Below are positions 55,801 through 63,675 of a stretch of DNA of 64,000 bases, in pieces. Each line of letters begins with the position of its first letter. Position 1 is the stretch's first letter. The notes below the pieces were generated by a model. That model did not search any database. It was not told the DNA's origin and saw only the letters and a list, made by a program, of their open reading frames with translations. The DNA comes from an uncultured Aquiluna sp. (GTDB lineage Bacteria > Actinomycetota > Actinomycetes > Actinomycetales > Microbacteriaceae): contig CAJXOD010000002.1 of NCBI GenBank assembly GCA_913057795.1, positions 1 to 64,000 of the forward strand. The letters are read 5' to 3'. Both the position numbers and the translations under genes were made by a program.

Positions 55801-56586
55801 CTTTCGCTTCTTCATTGCCGATCTAACCTGCACCGCTATAACAATTGCGATTGCGACGATGAAAACAAACGAGCCAACTACATTTGCCTCCGGTGGGATT
55901 CCTCTGGCTGCCGCCGTATAGACGAACTTAGGGAAAGTGTCGACCGAGCCTGAGTTGAATTGAGTAATGATGAAATCATCGAAACTCAAGGCGAACGCAA
56001 GCATGGCCGCCGAAAGAATTCCAGGAAGCAACAGCGGGAAAGTAATCTTCCAAAAAACCTGTATCGGAGACGCATAAAGATCTCGCCCAGCCTCTTCTAG
56101 GGCTGGATCCAAAGTTGCGACCCTGGCTTTCACAGTGACGACCACAAAACTCAAGGTGAACATGACGTGAGCAATGATCACTGTGGTTAGACCCTTTGTC
56201 CAGCCGAAGTCTAGGAACTGAGCCGCGAGCCCTGCGCCCATTACAACCTCGGGGGTTGCCAGGGGTAAAAACAGCAGCAAGTTGGTGGCGCTGCGGAATT
56301 TGAAACGGTATCGTACGAGCGCAATAGCAATCATTGTCCCCAGGACTGTCGACACTGCCGTTGCAATGACAGCGACTAGCAGCGAGTTGCCGAAAGCCCC
56401 ACAGACGCCTGCCTGATCGCAAACGTTTAGCCAGTTATCAAGAGTGAAGCCGCGCCAGATTATGTTCGACTTAATCGAATCATTAAAGGAAAACGCGAAT
56501 GTGTATCCAATTGGGATCATCAGGAACAAGAAGGTCAGGAACACATAGGTTGGAAGTAAGTACTTGCCCAACGAGAAACGGGTCAT
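55786..56586 (-). CDS. potC: Polyamine ABC transporter permease (PotC type)
   Basis: Inner-membrane permease of 266 residues with six helices and the permease loop EAGRDLYASPIQVFWKITFPLLLPGI near residue 175. Sequence and order match PotC of spermidine/putrescine importers. It overlaps potB by 4 bases and ends inside the 3' end of the opposite aminotransferase gene. Specificity within the polyamine group is not settled by sequence. Confidence 0.88.
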   Translation of the reverse strand: MTRFSLGKYLLPTYVFLTFLFLMIPIGYTFAFSFNDSIKSNIIWRGFTLDNWLNVCDQAGVCGAFGNSLLVAVIATAVSTVLGTMIAIALVRYRFKFRSATNLLLFLPLATPEVVMGAGLAAQFLDFGWTKGLTTVIIAHVMFTLSFVVVTVKARVATLDPALEEAGRDLYASPIQVFWKITFPLLLPGILSAAMLAFALSFDDFIITQFNSGSVDTFPKFVYTAAARGIPPEANVVGSFVFIVAIAIVIAVQVRSAMKKRKLLSK

Positions 56587-57497
56587 AGTAGGTCGTCCGT
56601 TCCACTGCGTCGAACATATGCTGAGACAAAGACCACGATCGTCGCCATCAGCATTACCGAAATTGCCGATGCCGTCGGGTAATCCTGAATTCTGAGGAAG
56701 TTCGCCTCCACCACGTTGCCAATCATCGCAGTGTCTGGGCCTCCTAGGAAGTCCCTGCTGGCAACAACATAGTCTCCGCTAATCGGGATGAACGTCAAAA
56801 GGGTTCCGGATATCACTCCTGGAAGTGACAGGGGAAGGGTTATTTTCCGGAAAGTTTTCGACGGACTTGCATATAGATCGGACCCGGCCTCAACCAGGCT
56901 CAAATCGAGTCGGTCTAGGTTGGCATAAATTGGCAGCGTCATAAACGGGATGAAGTTATAAACCAAACCAAAAACCACCGCGAAGTTTGTGCCAATTATG
57001 TAGCTGTCCGCTCCGAAAACACCGATGTCCTTGAGCACGTTGACGACCAGCGAATCATTGGAGAAAATCTGCTTCCAGGCAAAGGTTCGCAGCAAAAATG
57101 AGATAAAGAAAGGTGCCACAACCAGGGTTAGCAGGATGCCCTTGAGAAGTGGTCTGTTTCTTGACTTGACGGCGATGAAGTAAGCAATGGGGTAACTAAT
57201 AGCCAGGGCAATTACTGTTGCGAGCACTGCGAAGCTAAACGAACGAAAGATCTGGGGAGCATACTGCGTAACCGCGTACGCGTAGTTACCGAATTCAAGG
57301 CCTAGGTCATACCTTCCGATTGCCCCGGTAGCACTTGGGGCTTTCAAGGAGGTGATGATCAGAGACACCAAAGGCGTGATAAAAAATAGGGCTAGGTAGA
57401 AAAGGCCTGGCAGCAATAAAAACAGCGCCACGCGACCGGTCTTGGAAGGTCCCTGCTCCTTAGCCGGAGCCTGTGACCCAAATGCCACGAACGCCAT
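56583..57497 (-). CDS. potB: Polyamine ABC transporter permease (PotB type)
   Basis: Permease of 304 residues with six main helices and a coupling loop EAGSDLYASPSKTFRKITLPLSLPG near residue 207. The N-terminus (about 1-25) is cytosolic and polar. It overlaps potA by one base and potC by 4, so all components are made in one translationally coupled run. Confidence 0.88.
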   Translation of the reverse strand: MAFVAFGSQAPAKEQGPSKTGRVALFLLLPGLFYLALFFITPLVSLIITSLKAPSATGAIGRYDLGLEFGNYAYAVTQYAPQIFRSFSFAVLATVIALAISYPIAYFIAVKSRNRPLLKGILLTLVVAPFFISFLLRTFAWKQIFSNDSLVVNVLKDIGVFGADSYIIGTNFAVVFGLVYNFIPFMTLPIYANLDRLDLSLVEAGSDLYASPSKTFRKITLPLSLPGVISGTLLTFIPISGDYVVASRDFLGGPDTAMIGNVVEANFLRIQDYPTASAISVMLMATIVVFVSAYVRRSGTDDLL

Positions 57498-58624
57498 TAG
57501 TGCTCTTCTTCTACTCCGGATGGAAGATCGGACAGCCCAAAGCTGTGCTCAATTTTCCAGCTGACATAAACCTGCGCCCCAAGCTCCACGACCGGAGAGC
57601 GGCCGACGTTTTGAGCAAAAACAGTCATAACTCCAATTCCCGGAATATCGATCTGATACTGATTGGAAACTCCAGTGAATCGAATGTCAGTTATCTCTCC
57701 CGGGCCCAAAATGTTTAGGCCGGGGTCATCGTCTGGCTGAGTCTCGTGGAAGTATGTTTTTTCGGGCCTTACTCCGATTGCGATAACTCCGGTTACTTTC
57801 TCACTTCTTTTGGTCAAGCCGGTAATTTTCTTACCCTTGTATTCAATGCTTGTGGTTTCGGAGTTGGTCTCGGTGACCTTGCCAATAAACATGTTCGATT
57901 GTCCCAGGAATTTGGCTACGAAGGCTGTCTTCGGTCGGTCATACAGAACCTCGGGTGCACCAAGTTGTTCGATGTGCCCCTGATTCATGACCGCTACGGT
58001 ATCGGCCATGTCCATGGCTTCTTCTTGATCGTGAGTTACGTGCAGGAATGTCAGCCCGACTTCCATCTGAATCGCCTTGAGTTCAATCTGCATCTGACGA
58101 CGAAGCTTGAGATCCAAAGCTCCTAGTGGCTCATCTAATAAAAGCAGAGACGGACGGTTCACAAGGGCACGTGCAAGAGCGACTCGTTGCTGTTGGCCCC
58201 CGGATAACTGCTGTGGTCTGCGTTGGGCCAGATGCTCAAGCTCCACCATCGCAAGAGCTTTTTCTGCCTTTGAAAGCGGGTCGGTCAACTTACGTTGCCT
58301 GATTCCGAAAGCCACATTTTCCAAAACGCTCATGTGCGGAAACAGCGCGTAGTTTTGAAAAACTGTGTTTACTGGTCGCTCGTGAGGCTTCATGCCGGCA
58401 ATATCTTTGCCGCCGAGTAAAATTTCACCCTTTGAAGGGCTCTCGAGCCCCGCAATCATGCGGAGAGTCGTTGTTTTACCGCAGCCCGATGGGCCTAGAA
58501 GGGCAAAGAACTCCCCGGCTGGAATTTTGAGGTTGAGATTGTCAACCGCAACAAAACCGGGGAACTCCTTGCGAATACCTTTTAGCTCCAGATCTTGACC
58601 TCTGGCTATGAACTCAGTGGCCAC
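57497..58624 (-). CDS. potA: Polyamine ABC transporter ATP-binding protein
   Basis: ATPase of the importer, 375 residues. Walker A is GPSGCGKTT at 44-52, the signature is LSGGQQQRVALARAL near 140, Walker B is LLLLDEPLGALD and the switch histidine is in HVTHDQEEA. The C-terminal TOBE-like domain (about 285-360) is the regulatory part typical of PotA. It follows the binding protein gene with no gap. Confidence 0.92.
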   Translation of the reverse strand: MATEFIARGQDLELKGIRKEFPGFVAVDNLNLKIPAGEFFALLGPSGCGKTTTLRMIAGLESPSKGEILLGGKDIAGMKPHERPVNTVFQNYALFPHMSVLENVAFGIRQRKLTDPLSKAEKALAMVELEHLAQRRPQQLSGGQQQRVALARALVNRPSLLLLDEPLGALDLKLRRQMQIELKAIQMEVGLTFLHVTHDQEEAMDMADTVAVMNQGHIEQLGAPEVLYDRPKTAFVAKFLGQSNMFIGKVTETNSETTSIEYKGKKITGLTKRSEKVTGVIAIGVRPEKTYFHETQPDDDPGLNILGPGEITDIRFTGVSNQYQIDIPGIGVMTVFAQNVGRSPVVELGAQVYVSWKIEHSFGLSDLPSGVEEEH

Positions 58625-59869
58625 CTAGGAACCTAGAAGAAGGTTTTGCCAAGCAGCTGAGAAACGCTGCTCTTCTGGTCCGGTCAAACTCCGGAAAGAA
58701 TGGCTCTTGGCCAGAGTGTCGGCGTTCGGGAAAATCAGCTGGTTTTCTGCCAATTCCGGATCCTCCTCAGCGGCAATTTCCTTAGCCCCAACTACTGGGG
58801 TGATGTAGTTCACCCAAAGAGCAAGTTCAGCTGCGTTTACGGGGTCGTAGTAATACTCGATTAGCGCCTCAACGTTGCGCTTGTGAGTTGCGCCCATTGG
58901 AACTACAAACTCGTCAGCCCAAAGAGTTACTCCGGATTCCGGGAAGACAAAGCCGAATGGGTCTGGGTTTTCATCGGTGCCACTCTCGAAGTTGATAAGA
59001 GTGATGTCACCAGACCAAGCAGTTGCAGCGATAATGTTGCCGGTTGTTAGGTCGTCCAGATAGCTGTTTCCACGAACGTTATAAACCTGTCCGCTGTCAA
59101 TCTGGGCCTTGATTTCATCTAGGGCTAGGTTAAAAGCATCCTCCGTGAGGCTGTCGGCAGAGGTAATGTCGATTCCTTGGCTCAACAGAACAAGCCCAAC
59201 AGTGTCACGCATCTCGGAAAGCAAACCGACGCGTCCCATTAGCTCCGCAGCCCAAAGGTCAGACATGGTTGCAGGCGCATCTTTACCGGTTGCCTCTTTG
59301 TAGGCCTGCTTGTTGTAACCGATGCCAGCAAATCCACCCTGCCAAGGAATCGAGTAAACGCGGTCCGGGTCATCCGGGTTTCCCTGGTAGCCAGGAGCTA
59401 GGTTTGCGACTTTGTTTGGCATGTTCGCGTTGTCAAGCGGCTGAAGGTATCCAAGACCCCGAAGGCGAGCTGCCATCCAGGTGGTTGGACAGGCAACATC
59501 TGCACCGATGTCTTGTCCGAGCTCTAGCTGGTCCTTGACCTTGGCATACCAAGTGTCGTTGTCATCAATCTCAACGCGGTAATCGACAGTGATTCCACTC
59601 TGTTCTTGGAAGCGAAGCAAAGTTGGGTAGTTGCCATCATCATCTTCGTCCATGTAGGCGGACCAGTTATGCCAGACAAGTACTTTTTCACTGTCGGAAA
59701 GATCGGTAGCCGCAACAACTGTCTCTTCCGCGGCCGCACAGGATGCTAGCGACAACGCTGCAGCGGTTCCTCCGACTCCGGCAAGGGCCGCTCTGCGAGA
59801 TATCTGATGCTGTCTGGCCATCTGAACAAGTTGAGCAAGCATTGGGTCTTGAGGTAGTCCTCGCTTCAT
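58625..59869 (-). CDS. potD: Polyamine-binding lipoprotein of an ABC transporter (PotD type)
   Basis: Extracellular solute-binding protein of 414 residues. The N-terminus has a twin-arginine motif (SRRAALAG, Arg25-Arg26), a hydrophobic stretch and a lipobox LASC ending at Cys44, so it is a Tat-exported lipoprotein. The mature part has the PotD/PotF-like VLVWHNWSAYMDED start and DVACPTTWMAARL near residue 130. AGGAGA lies five bases before the ATG. It opens potDABC and follows the aldehyde dehydrogenase by 133 bases. Confidence 0.9.
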   Translation of the reverse strand: MKRGLPQDPMLAQLVQMARQHQISRRAALAGVGGTAAALSLASCAAAEETVVAATDLSDSEKVLVWHNWSAYMDEDDDGNYPTLLRFQEQSGITVDYRVEIDDNDTWYAKVKDQLELGQDIGADVACPTTWMAARLRGLGYLQPLDNANMPNKVANLAPGYQGNPDDPDRVYSIPWQGGFAGIGYNKQAYKEATGKDAPATMSDLWAAELMGRVGLLSEMRDTVGLVLLSQGIDITSADSLTEDAFNLALDEIKAQIDSGQVYNVRGNSYLDDLTTGNIIAATAWSGDITLINFESGTDENPDPFGFVFPESGVTLWADEFVVPMGATHKRNVEALIEYYYDPVNAAELALWVNYITPVVGAKEIAAEEDPELAENQLIFPNADTLAKSHSFRSLTGPEEQRFSAAWQNLLLGS

Positions 59870-60002
59870 AGCATTCTCCTAGGTTCCGCAGCTTCCTGCG
59901 ATTATCGGTTATCCACGTCCTATTTTCTTGAGGGTCCAAAGGCAATTGAAAGCTTTGCACAAGTTTCACAAAAAAAGAGGCAACGAAATCTAATCTTTAC
60001 TT
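59870..60002 (-). promoter_or_regulatory. Intergenic region upstream of potD
   Basis: 133 bases between the aldehyde dehydrogenase stop codon and potD. TTGCCT followed 17 bases later by TAGGAC is a weak candidate promoter on the potD strand. There is no clear terminator for the dehydrogenase, so read-through into potD is possible. Nothing else stands out. Confidence 0.25.
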
Positions 60003-61439
60003 TTAATTACCTATGTAGTGCATTACATGTTTGATTCTTGTGTAGTCCTCGAAGCCGTAGTGCGACAGATCTTTGCCATATCCCGAGTGCTTAAAACCAC
60101 CGTGCGGCATTTCCGCGGCCAATGGAATGTGAGTATTCACCCACACGGTTCCAAAATCTAGATACTTAGCGAAACGCATCGCCCTGGTGTGGTTAGTTGT
60201 CCAGACCGACGATGCCAGACCATACCTAATGTCATTTGCCCACTCCAAAGCTTGGGCGTCATCCGTAAATTTCTGGACTGTCATAACTGGTCCAAAGATT
60301 TCGTCCTGAATGTGCTCGTCCGTCTGCTTTAGACCAGACAGGACGGTCGGCTCGAAAAAGTAGCCGCTGCCGAGGATTCGTGATCCTCCAGTTTCAATCT
60401 TGGCGTGATCTGGCAACCTGTCTATGAAACCCTGAGCCCGAGCCAGCTGATTAGAGTTATTGACTGGACCAAACAAGATATCTGGCTCACTCGGCATTCC
60501 AACCTTTGCGCTTTTCTTTACCTCCGCAATAAGTGCAGTCATGAAATCGTCATATCCGGATTCCTGAACCAACAACCTTGTAGCCGCGGTGCAATCTTGA
60601 CCTGCGTTGAAGAACCCTGCGGCCACGATGCCCTCGGCAGCCTTCTGGAAGTCGGCGTCGGCAAAAACTATCACCGGAGCCTTCCCGCCTAGTTCTAGGT
60701 GGACGCGCTTTAGATCGCTAGAGGCGGTCTTTGCGACCTCCATGCCTGCCCGCACCGAGCCGGTGATGGAAACCATCTGAGGTATGTGGTTTTCGATCAT
60801 TGCCCGACCGGTGTCTCGATCACCGGTAACAACATTGAAGACGCCCTCTGGTAAGAACTCGCTCGCGATCTCGGCAAGCAGCAAGGTAGAGGCCGGAGTC
60901 GTGTCCGACGGTTTTAGAACGATCGTGTTTCCCGCGGCAATCGCCGGCGCAAACTTCCAGACCGCCATGTTCAGTGGATAATTCCAAGGCGTAACCTGGC
61001 CGATAACGCCGATTGGTTCTCTTCTTATAGACGAAGTGTGATCCCGCAAGTATTCTGCAGTTGCCCTGCCCTCTAGGTTCCTGGCTGCCCCCGCAAAAAA
61101 TCTAATCTGGTCAACCGAAGGTCCGATTTCATAGTCAACCAAAGTTGTTCGAGGCTTACCAGTATTTTGAGACTCAACATCAGCCGCTTCTTCGGCTCTC
61201 GCCTCAAGAGCATCTGCAATGCGAAAGAGTGCTAACTGCCGTTCGGAAGGGGTTGTCTGTGACCAAGTCTCGAAAGCTTTGGCCGCTACCTTATAAGCAT
61301 GGTCAACATCAGCAGCGCTGGACACTGGAGCGTGCGCGTAAACCTGCTCGGTCGAAGGGTCGATAACGTCGCTGACGCCTTCACTAATGGGTGACTGATA
61401 CTTGCCACCAATAAAGTTCTGTAATTTTTTTACGGTCAC
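60003..61439 (-). CDS. Aminobutyraldehyde dehydrogenase (PatD type)
   Basis: NAD(P)-dependent aldehyde dehydrogenase of 478 residues. It has VTPWNYPLNMAVWKFAPA near 149-166, the general base Glu249 in HLELGGKAP and the nucleophile Cys283 in FNAGQDCTAATR. The QDCTAATR form and the polyamine neighbours point to 4-aminobutyraldehyde oxidation to GABA. Betaine aldehyde or another aminoaldehyde remains possible. The start is GTG at 61439 with GAGGAG upstream. It diverges from the Lrp regulator. Confidence 0.85.
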   Translation of the reverse strand: MTVKKLQNFIGGKYQSPISEGVSDVIDPSTEQVYAHAPVSSAADVDHAYKVAAKAFETWSQTTPSERQLALFRIADALEARAEEAADVESQNTGKPRTTLVDYEIGPSVDQIRFFAGAARNLEGRATAEYLRDHTSSIRREPIGVIGQVTPWNYPLNMAVWKFAPAIAAGNTIVLKPSDTTPASTLLLAEIASEFLPEGVFNVVTGDRDTGRAMIENHIPQMVSITGSVRAGMEVAKTASSDLKRVHLELGGKAPVIVFADADFQKAAEGIVAAGFFNAGQDCTAATRLLVQESGYDDFMTALIAEVKKSAKVGMPSEPDILFGPVNNSNQLARAQGFIDRLPDHAKIETGGSRILGSGYFFEPTVLSGLKQTDEHIQDEIFGPVMTVQKFTDDAQALEWANDIRYGLASSVWTTNHTRAMRFAKYLDFGTVWVNTHIPLAAEMPHGGFKHSGYGKDLSHYGFEDYTRIKHVMHYIGN

Positions 61440-61595
61440 TCTGCACCACTCCTCTTTGAGTTATTCCCCTAAGACTCTAAACCCAAATAGGCATTTCGGC
61501 CCTCAAGTTTCCAAAGTGTGCCGATTACGTAACAAATTGACGACAATTCGGCGCAAAAGGGCATTTAGGGCGCGAAAAAGTGTGATACTGGCGGT
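61440..61595. promoter_or_regulatory. Divergent control region between the aldehyde dehydrogenase and Lrp genes
   Basis: The 156-base gap holds an inverted repeat AATTG-ACGA-CAATT (61535-61548) and a direct repeat pair, GGCATTTCGGCCC (61490-61502) and GGCATTTAGGGCG (61560-61572), exactly 70 bases apart. GATACT (61584-61589) stands six bases before the Lrp ATG and can serve as its -10 box. The repeats are candidate binding sites for the adjacent Lrp protein, which would control both directions. Confidence 0.45.
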
Positions 61596-62069
61596 ATGTC
61601 CAAAACCTTAAGGACCCGCCGGTCGCAACTTGACGAGACTTCTAAGCTCATCGTCGAAGAGCTGCAGCATGACGGCAGGAAGTCCTACGCGGAGATTGGC
61701 AAGGTCGTCGGACTCTCCGAAGCTGCCGTTAGACAGCGAGTACAGAAACTTACCGAAGCCAAAGTTATGCAAATTGTCGCGGTGACAGACCCTCTTGTTC
61801 TAGGTTTTTCGAGGCAAGCGATGATTGGAATCAAATGCTCCGGCGATGCTTTGGTCGTAGCTAAGTCGCTGGCTGAAATTACATCCGTTGACTACGTAGT
61901 ACTCACAGCCGGAAGCTTCGACATAATGGCGGAGGCTGTCTGCGAGGACGATGACGCCCTTCTAGCCCTCATCAATGAACAAATACGAGCATTGCCGGGA
62001 GTTATCTCCGCAGAAAGTTTTGTCTACCTAAAACTAGAAAAGCAGCACTACAACTGGGGAACTCGATGA
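61596..62069 (+). CDS. Lrp/AsnC-family transcriptional regulator
   Basis: A 157-residue regulator with an N-terminal helix-turn-helix (about 12-60; RKSYAEIGKVVGLSEAAVRQRVQKL) and a C-terminal RAM ligand-binding domain (about 75-150). The ligand is unknown; the neighbours suggest a polyamine or an amino acid derived from it. It sits between two divergent parts of the module and precedes a putrescine-type aminotransferase by 41 bases. It probably has a leaderless mRNA. Confidence 0.9.
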   Translation: MSKTLRTRRSQLDETSKLIVEELQHDGRKSYAEIGKVVGLSEAAVRQRVQKLTEAKVMQIVAVTDPLVLGFSRQAMIGIKCSGDALVVAKSLAEITSVDYVVLTAGSFDIMAEAVCEDDDALLALINEQIRALPGVISAESFVYLKLEKQHYNWGTR

Positions 62070-62110
62070 CGAGTTTCTCTCCAACAAAAAAAGGTAAGAA
62101 GTGATATGAA

Positions 62111-63604
62111 ATGGCAATCCAGGAGAACAACAAGACTAAATCCCTAAGGGGTCTGTTCAGTTCCAAGAAAAAAAGCCACGTTTCAAAAGCAGCCACGTCC
62201 GAGTTCCCGATAGTCCATGCCATGGCAGCCGGTCAAGAGATCGGTGACAAGGCGCTCCAAAAGAGTGCAAAGAAGCACCTTTGGATGCATTTCACGAGGC
62301 ACAGCCCATACAAAAAAATTGACATGACCATTATTCAAAAAGCCGATGGTCACTACCTCACTGATTCCAAAGGCCGGAGAGTAATCGACGGACTGTCAGG
62401 ACTCTTCACGGTCAATGCTGGACACGGTCGGCAGGAGCTAGCTGACGCGGCGGCCAAGCAAACCATGGAGCTTGACTTCATGCCACTTTGGTCCTACGCC
62501 CATCCAAGAGCAGTGGAGCTTGCAGAGCGATTGATTTCATACGCACCCAAGGACATGACCCGTATCTTTTTCACCACCGGTGGTGGAGAAGCGGTGGAAT
62601 CGGCTTGGAAAATTGCCAAGCAGTATTTCAAGATGACAGGGAAGCCCCTGAAGCACAAGGTAATTTCTCGCCAAACTGCTTATCACGGCACCAGCCACGG
62701 TGCGCTTTCAATAACTGGAATTGCCGCCTTCAAGCAGATGTTTGAGCCCCTCGTCCCTTCGACATTCCGCATCCCGAACACGAACTGGTACCGAGCAGAT
62801 TCGCGTTTCAAAACCGAGGATGAATTCGCACTGTGGGCTGCCAACCGACTAGAAGAAGTGATCTTGTTCGAGGGCCCCGATACGGTCGCGGCATTCTTTG
62901 TCGAGCCAATTCAGAACGCTGGCGGATGCTTCACTGCCCCTAAAAGCTACTTCAAGCGCATCCGTGAAATCTGCGACAAGTACGACGTGATATTGGTCGC
63001 GGACGAAACCATCACAGGCTTTGGCCGCACCGGAGAAATGTTTGGGTCGCAGCGATACGAGATAAACCCAGACATGATGGTCACCGCCAAGGCGATTACT
63101 TCCGGTGTCGCACCGTTAGGCGCACTATTTATAAAGGAAAAATACTTCACTCCCTTCAATGAAGGAACCGTGACCCTTGCCCATGGCTACACATTCGCGG
63201 CCCACCCGGTCGCGTGCGCAGTGGCATTGGCAAACTTAGACATCTATGACAAGGAGCGACTGGTCGACAACGTTCGAATCAACTCTCCTATTTTCCGCAA
63301 AACACTCGAAAAACTGAAGGACCTCCCAATTGTCGGAGATGTTAGAGGCGATGGCTACTTTTTCGCAATCGAACTAGTTCGAAATCAGGAGACTAAGGAG
63401 TCCCTCACCCGAGAGGAGTCCGAGAAAATTCTTCGAGGTTTCTTGAATGGCGCTCTCTACGAACAAGGACTGTACTGCCGAGCTGACGATCGTGGCGATC
63501 CAGTTATTCAGCTCGCTCCTCCCCTTACTTGCGGCCCAAAGGAATTCGAAGAGATCGAACAAATACTGAGATCGGTCCTAATAGAAGCCGGCAAGAGACT
63601 CTAA
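62111..63604 (+). CDS. Class III aminotransferase, putrescine/diamine type
   Basis: A 497-residue PLP enzyme. It has the N-terminal LWMHFTRHSPYKK aromatic segment typical of omega-amine:pyruvate and putrescine aminotransferases, FTTGGGEAVESAWKIAK near 155, PLP Asp298 in VADETITGFGRTG and Schiff-base Lys327 in VTAKAITSGVAPLGA. The first 35 residues are an unusual Lys/Ser-rich extension; a later ATG at 62222 would remove it. With the aldehyde dehydrogenase and GabT it would form a full route from putrescine to succinate semialdehyde. Confidence 0.85.
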   Translation: MAIQENNKTKSLRGLFSSKKKSHVSKAATSEFPIVHAMAAGQEIGDKALQKSAKKHLWMHFTRHSPYKKIDMTIIQKADGHYLTDSKGRRVIDGLSGLFTVNAGHGRQELADAAAKQTMELDFMPLWSYAHPRAVELAERLISYAPKDMTRIFFTTGGGEAVESAWKIAKQYFKMTGKPLKHKVISRQTAYHGTSHGALSITGIAAFKQMFEPLVPSTFRIPNTNWYRADSRFKTEDEFALWAANRLEEVILFEGPDTVAAFFVEPIQNAGGCFTAPKSYFKRIREICDKYDVILVADETITGFGRTGEMFGSQRYEINPDMMVTAKAITSGVAPLGALFIKEKYFTPFNEGTVTLAHGYTFAAHPVACAVALANLDIYDKERLVDNVRINSPIFRKTLEKLKDLPIVGDVRGDGYFFAIELVRNQETKESLTREESEKILRGFLNGALYEQGLYCRADDRGDPVIQLAPPLTCGPKEFEEIEQILRSVLIEAGKRL

Positions 63605-63613
63605 TTTCGTGAT

Positions 63614-63657
63614 GTTTCCACAGGTCCTGGAGACTAAATTCAGGACCTGCAGGAAAC
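63614..63657. terminator. Strong hairpin between the aminotransferase and ogt-like genes
   Basis: GTTTCC-A-CAGGTCCTG is complementary to CAGGACCTG-CA-GGAAAC, giving a 15-pair stem with a small internal loop and an 11-base end loop. It stands just after the aminotransferase stop codon. The run after it is only TTT, so it may be a weak terminator, a transcript-stabilising structure, or a protein site. Confidence 0.5.
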
Positions 63658-63675
63658 TTTGCAATACTTCTTGAC

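Noticed and set aside
59909..59917. TTATCCACG, a near match to a DnaA box, upstream of potD
   Set aside because: A single copy with one mismatch, no AT-rich unwinding region and no dnaA or dnaN nearby, so not an origin.
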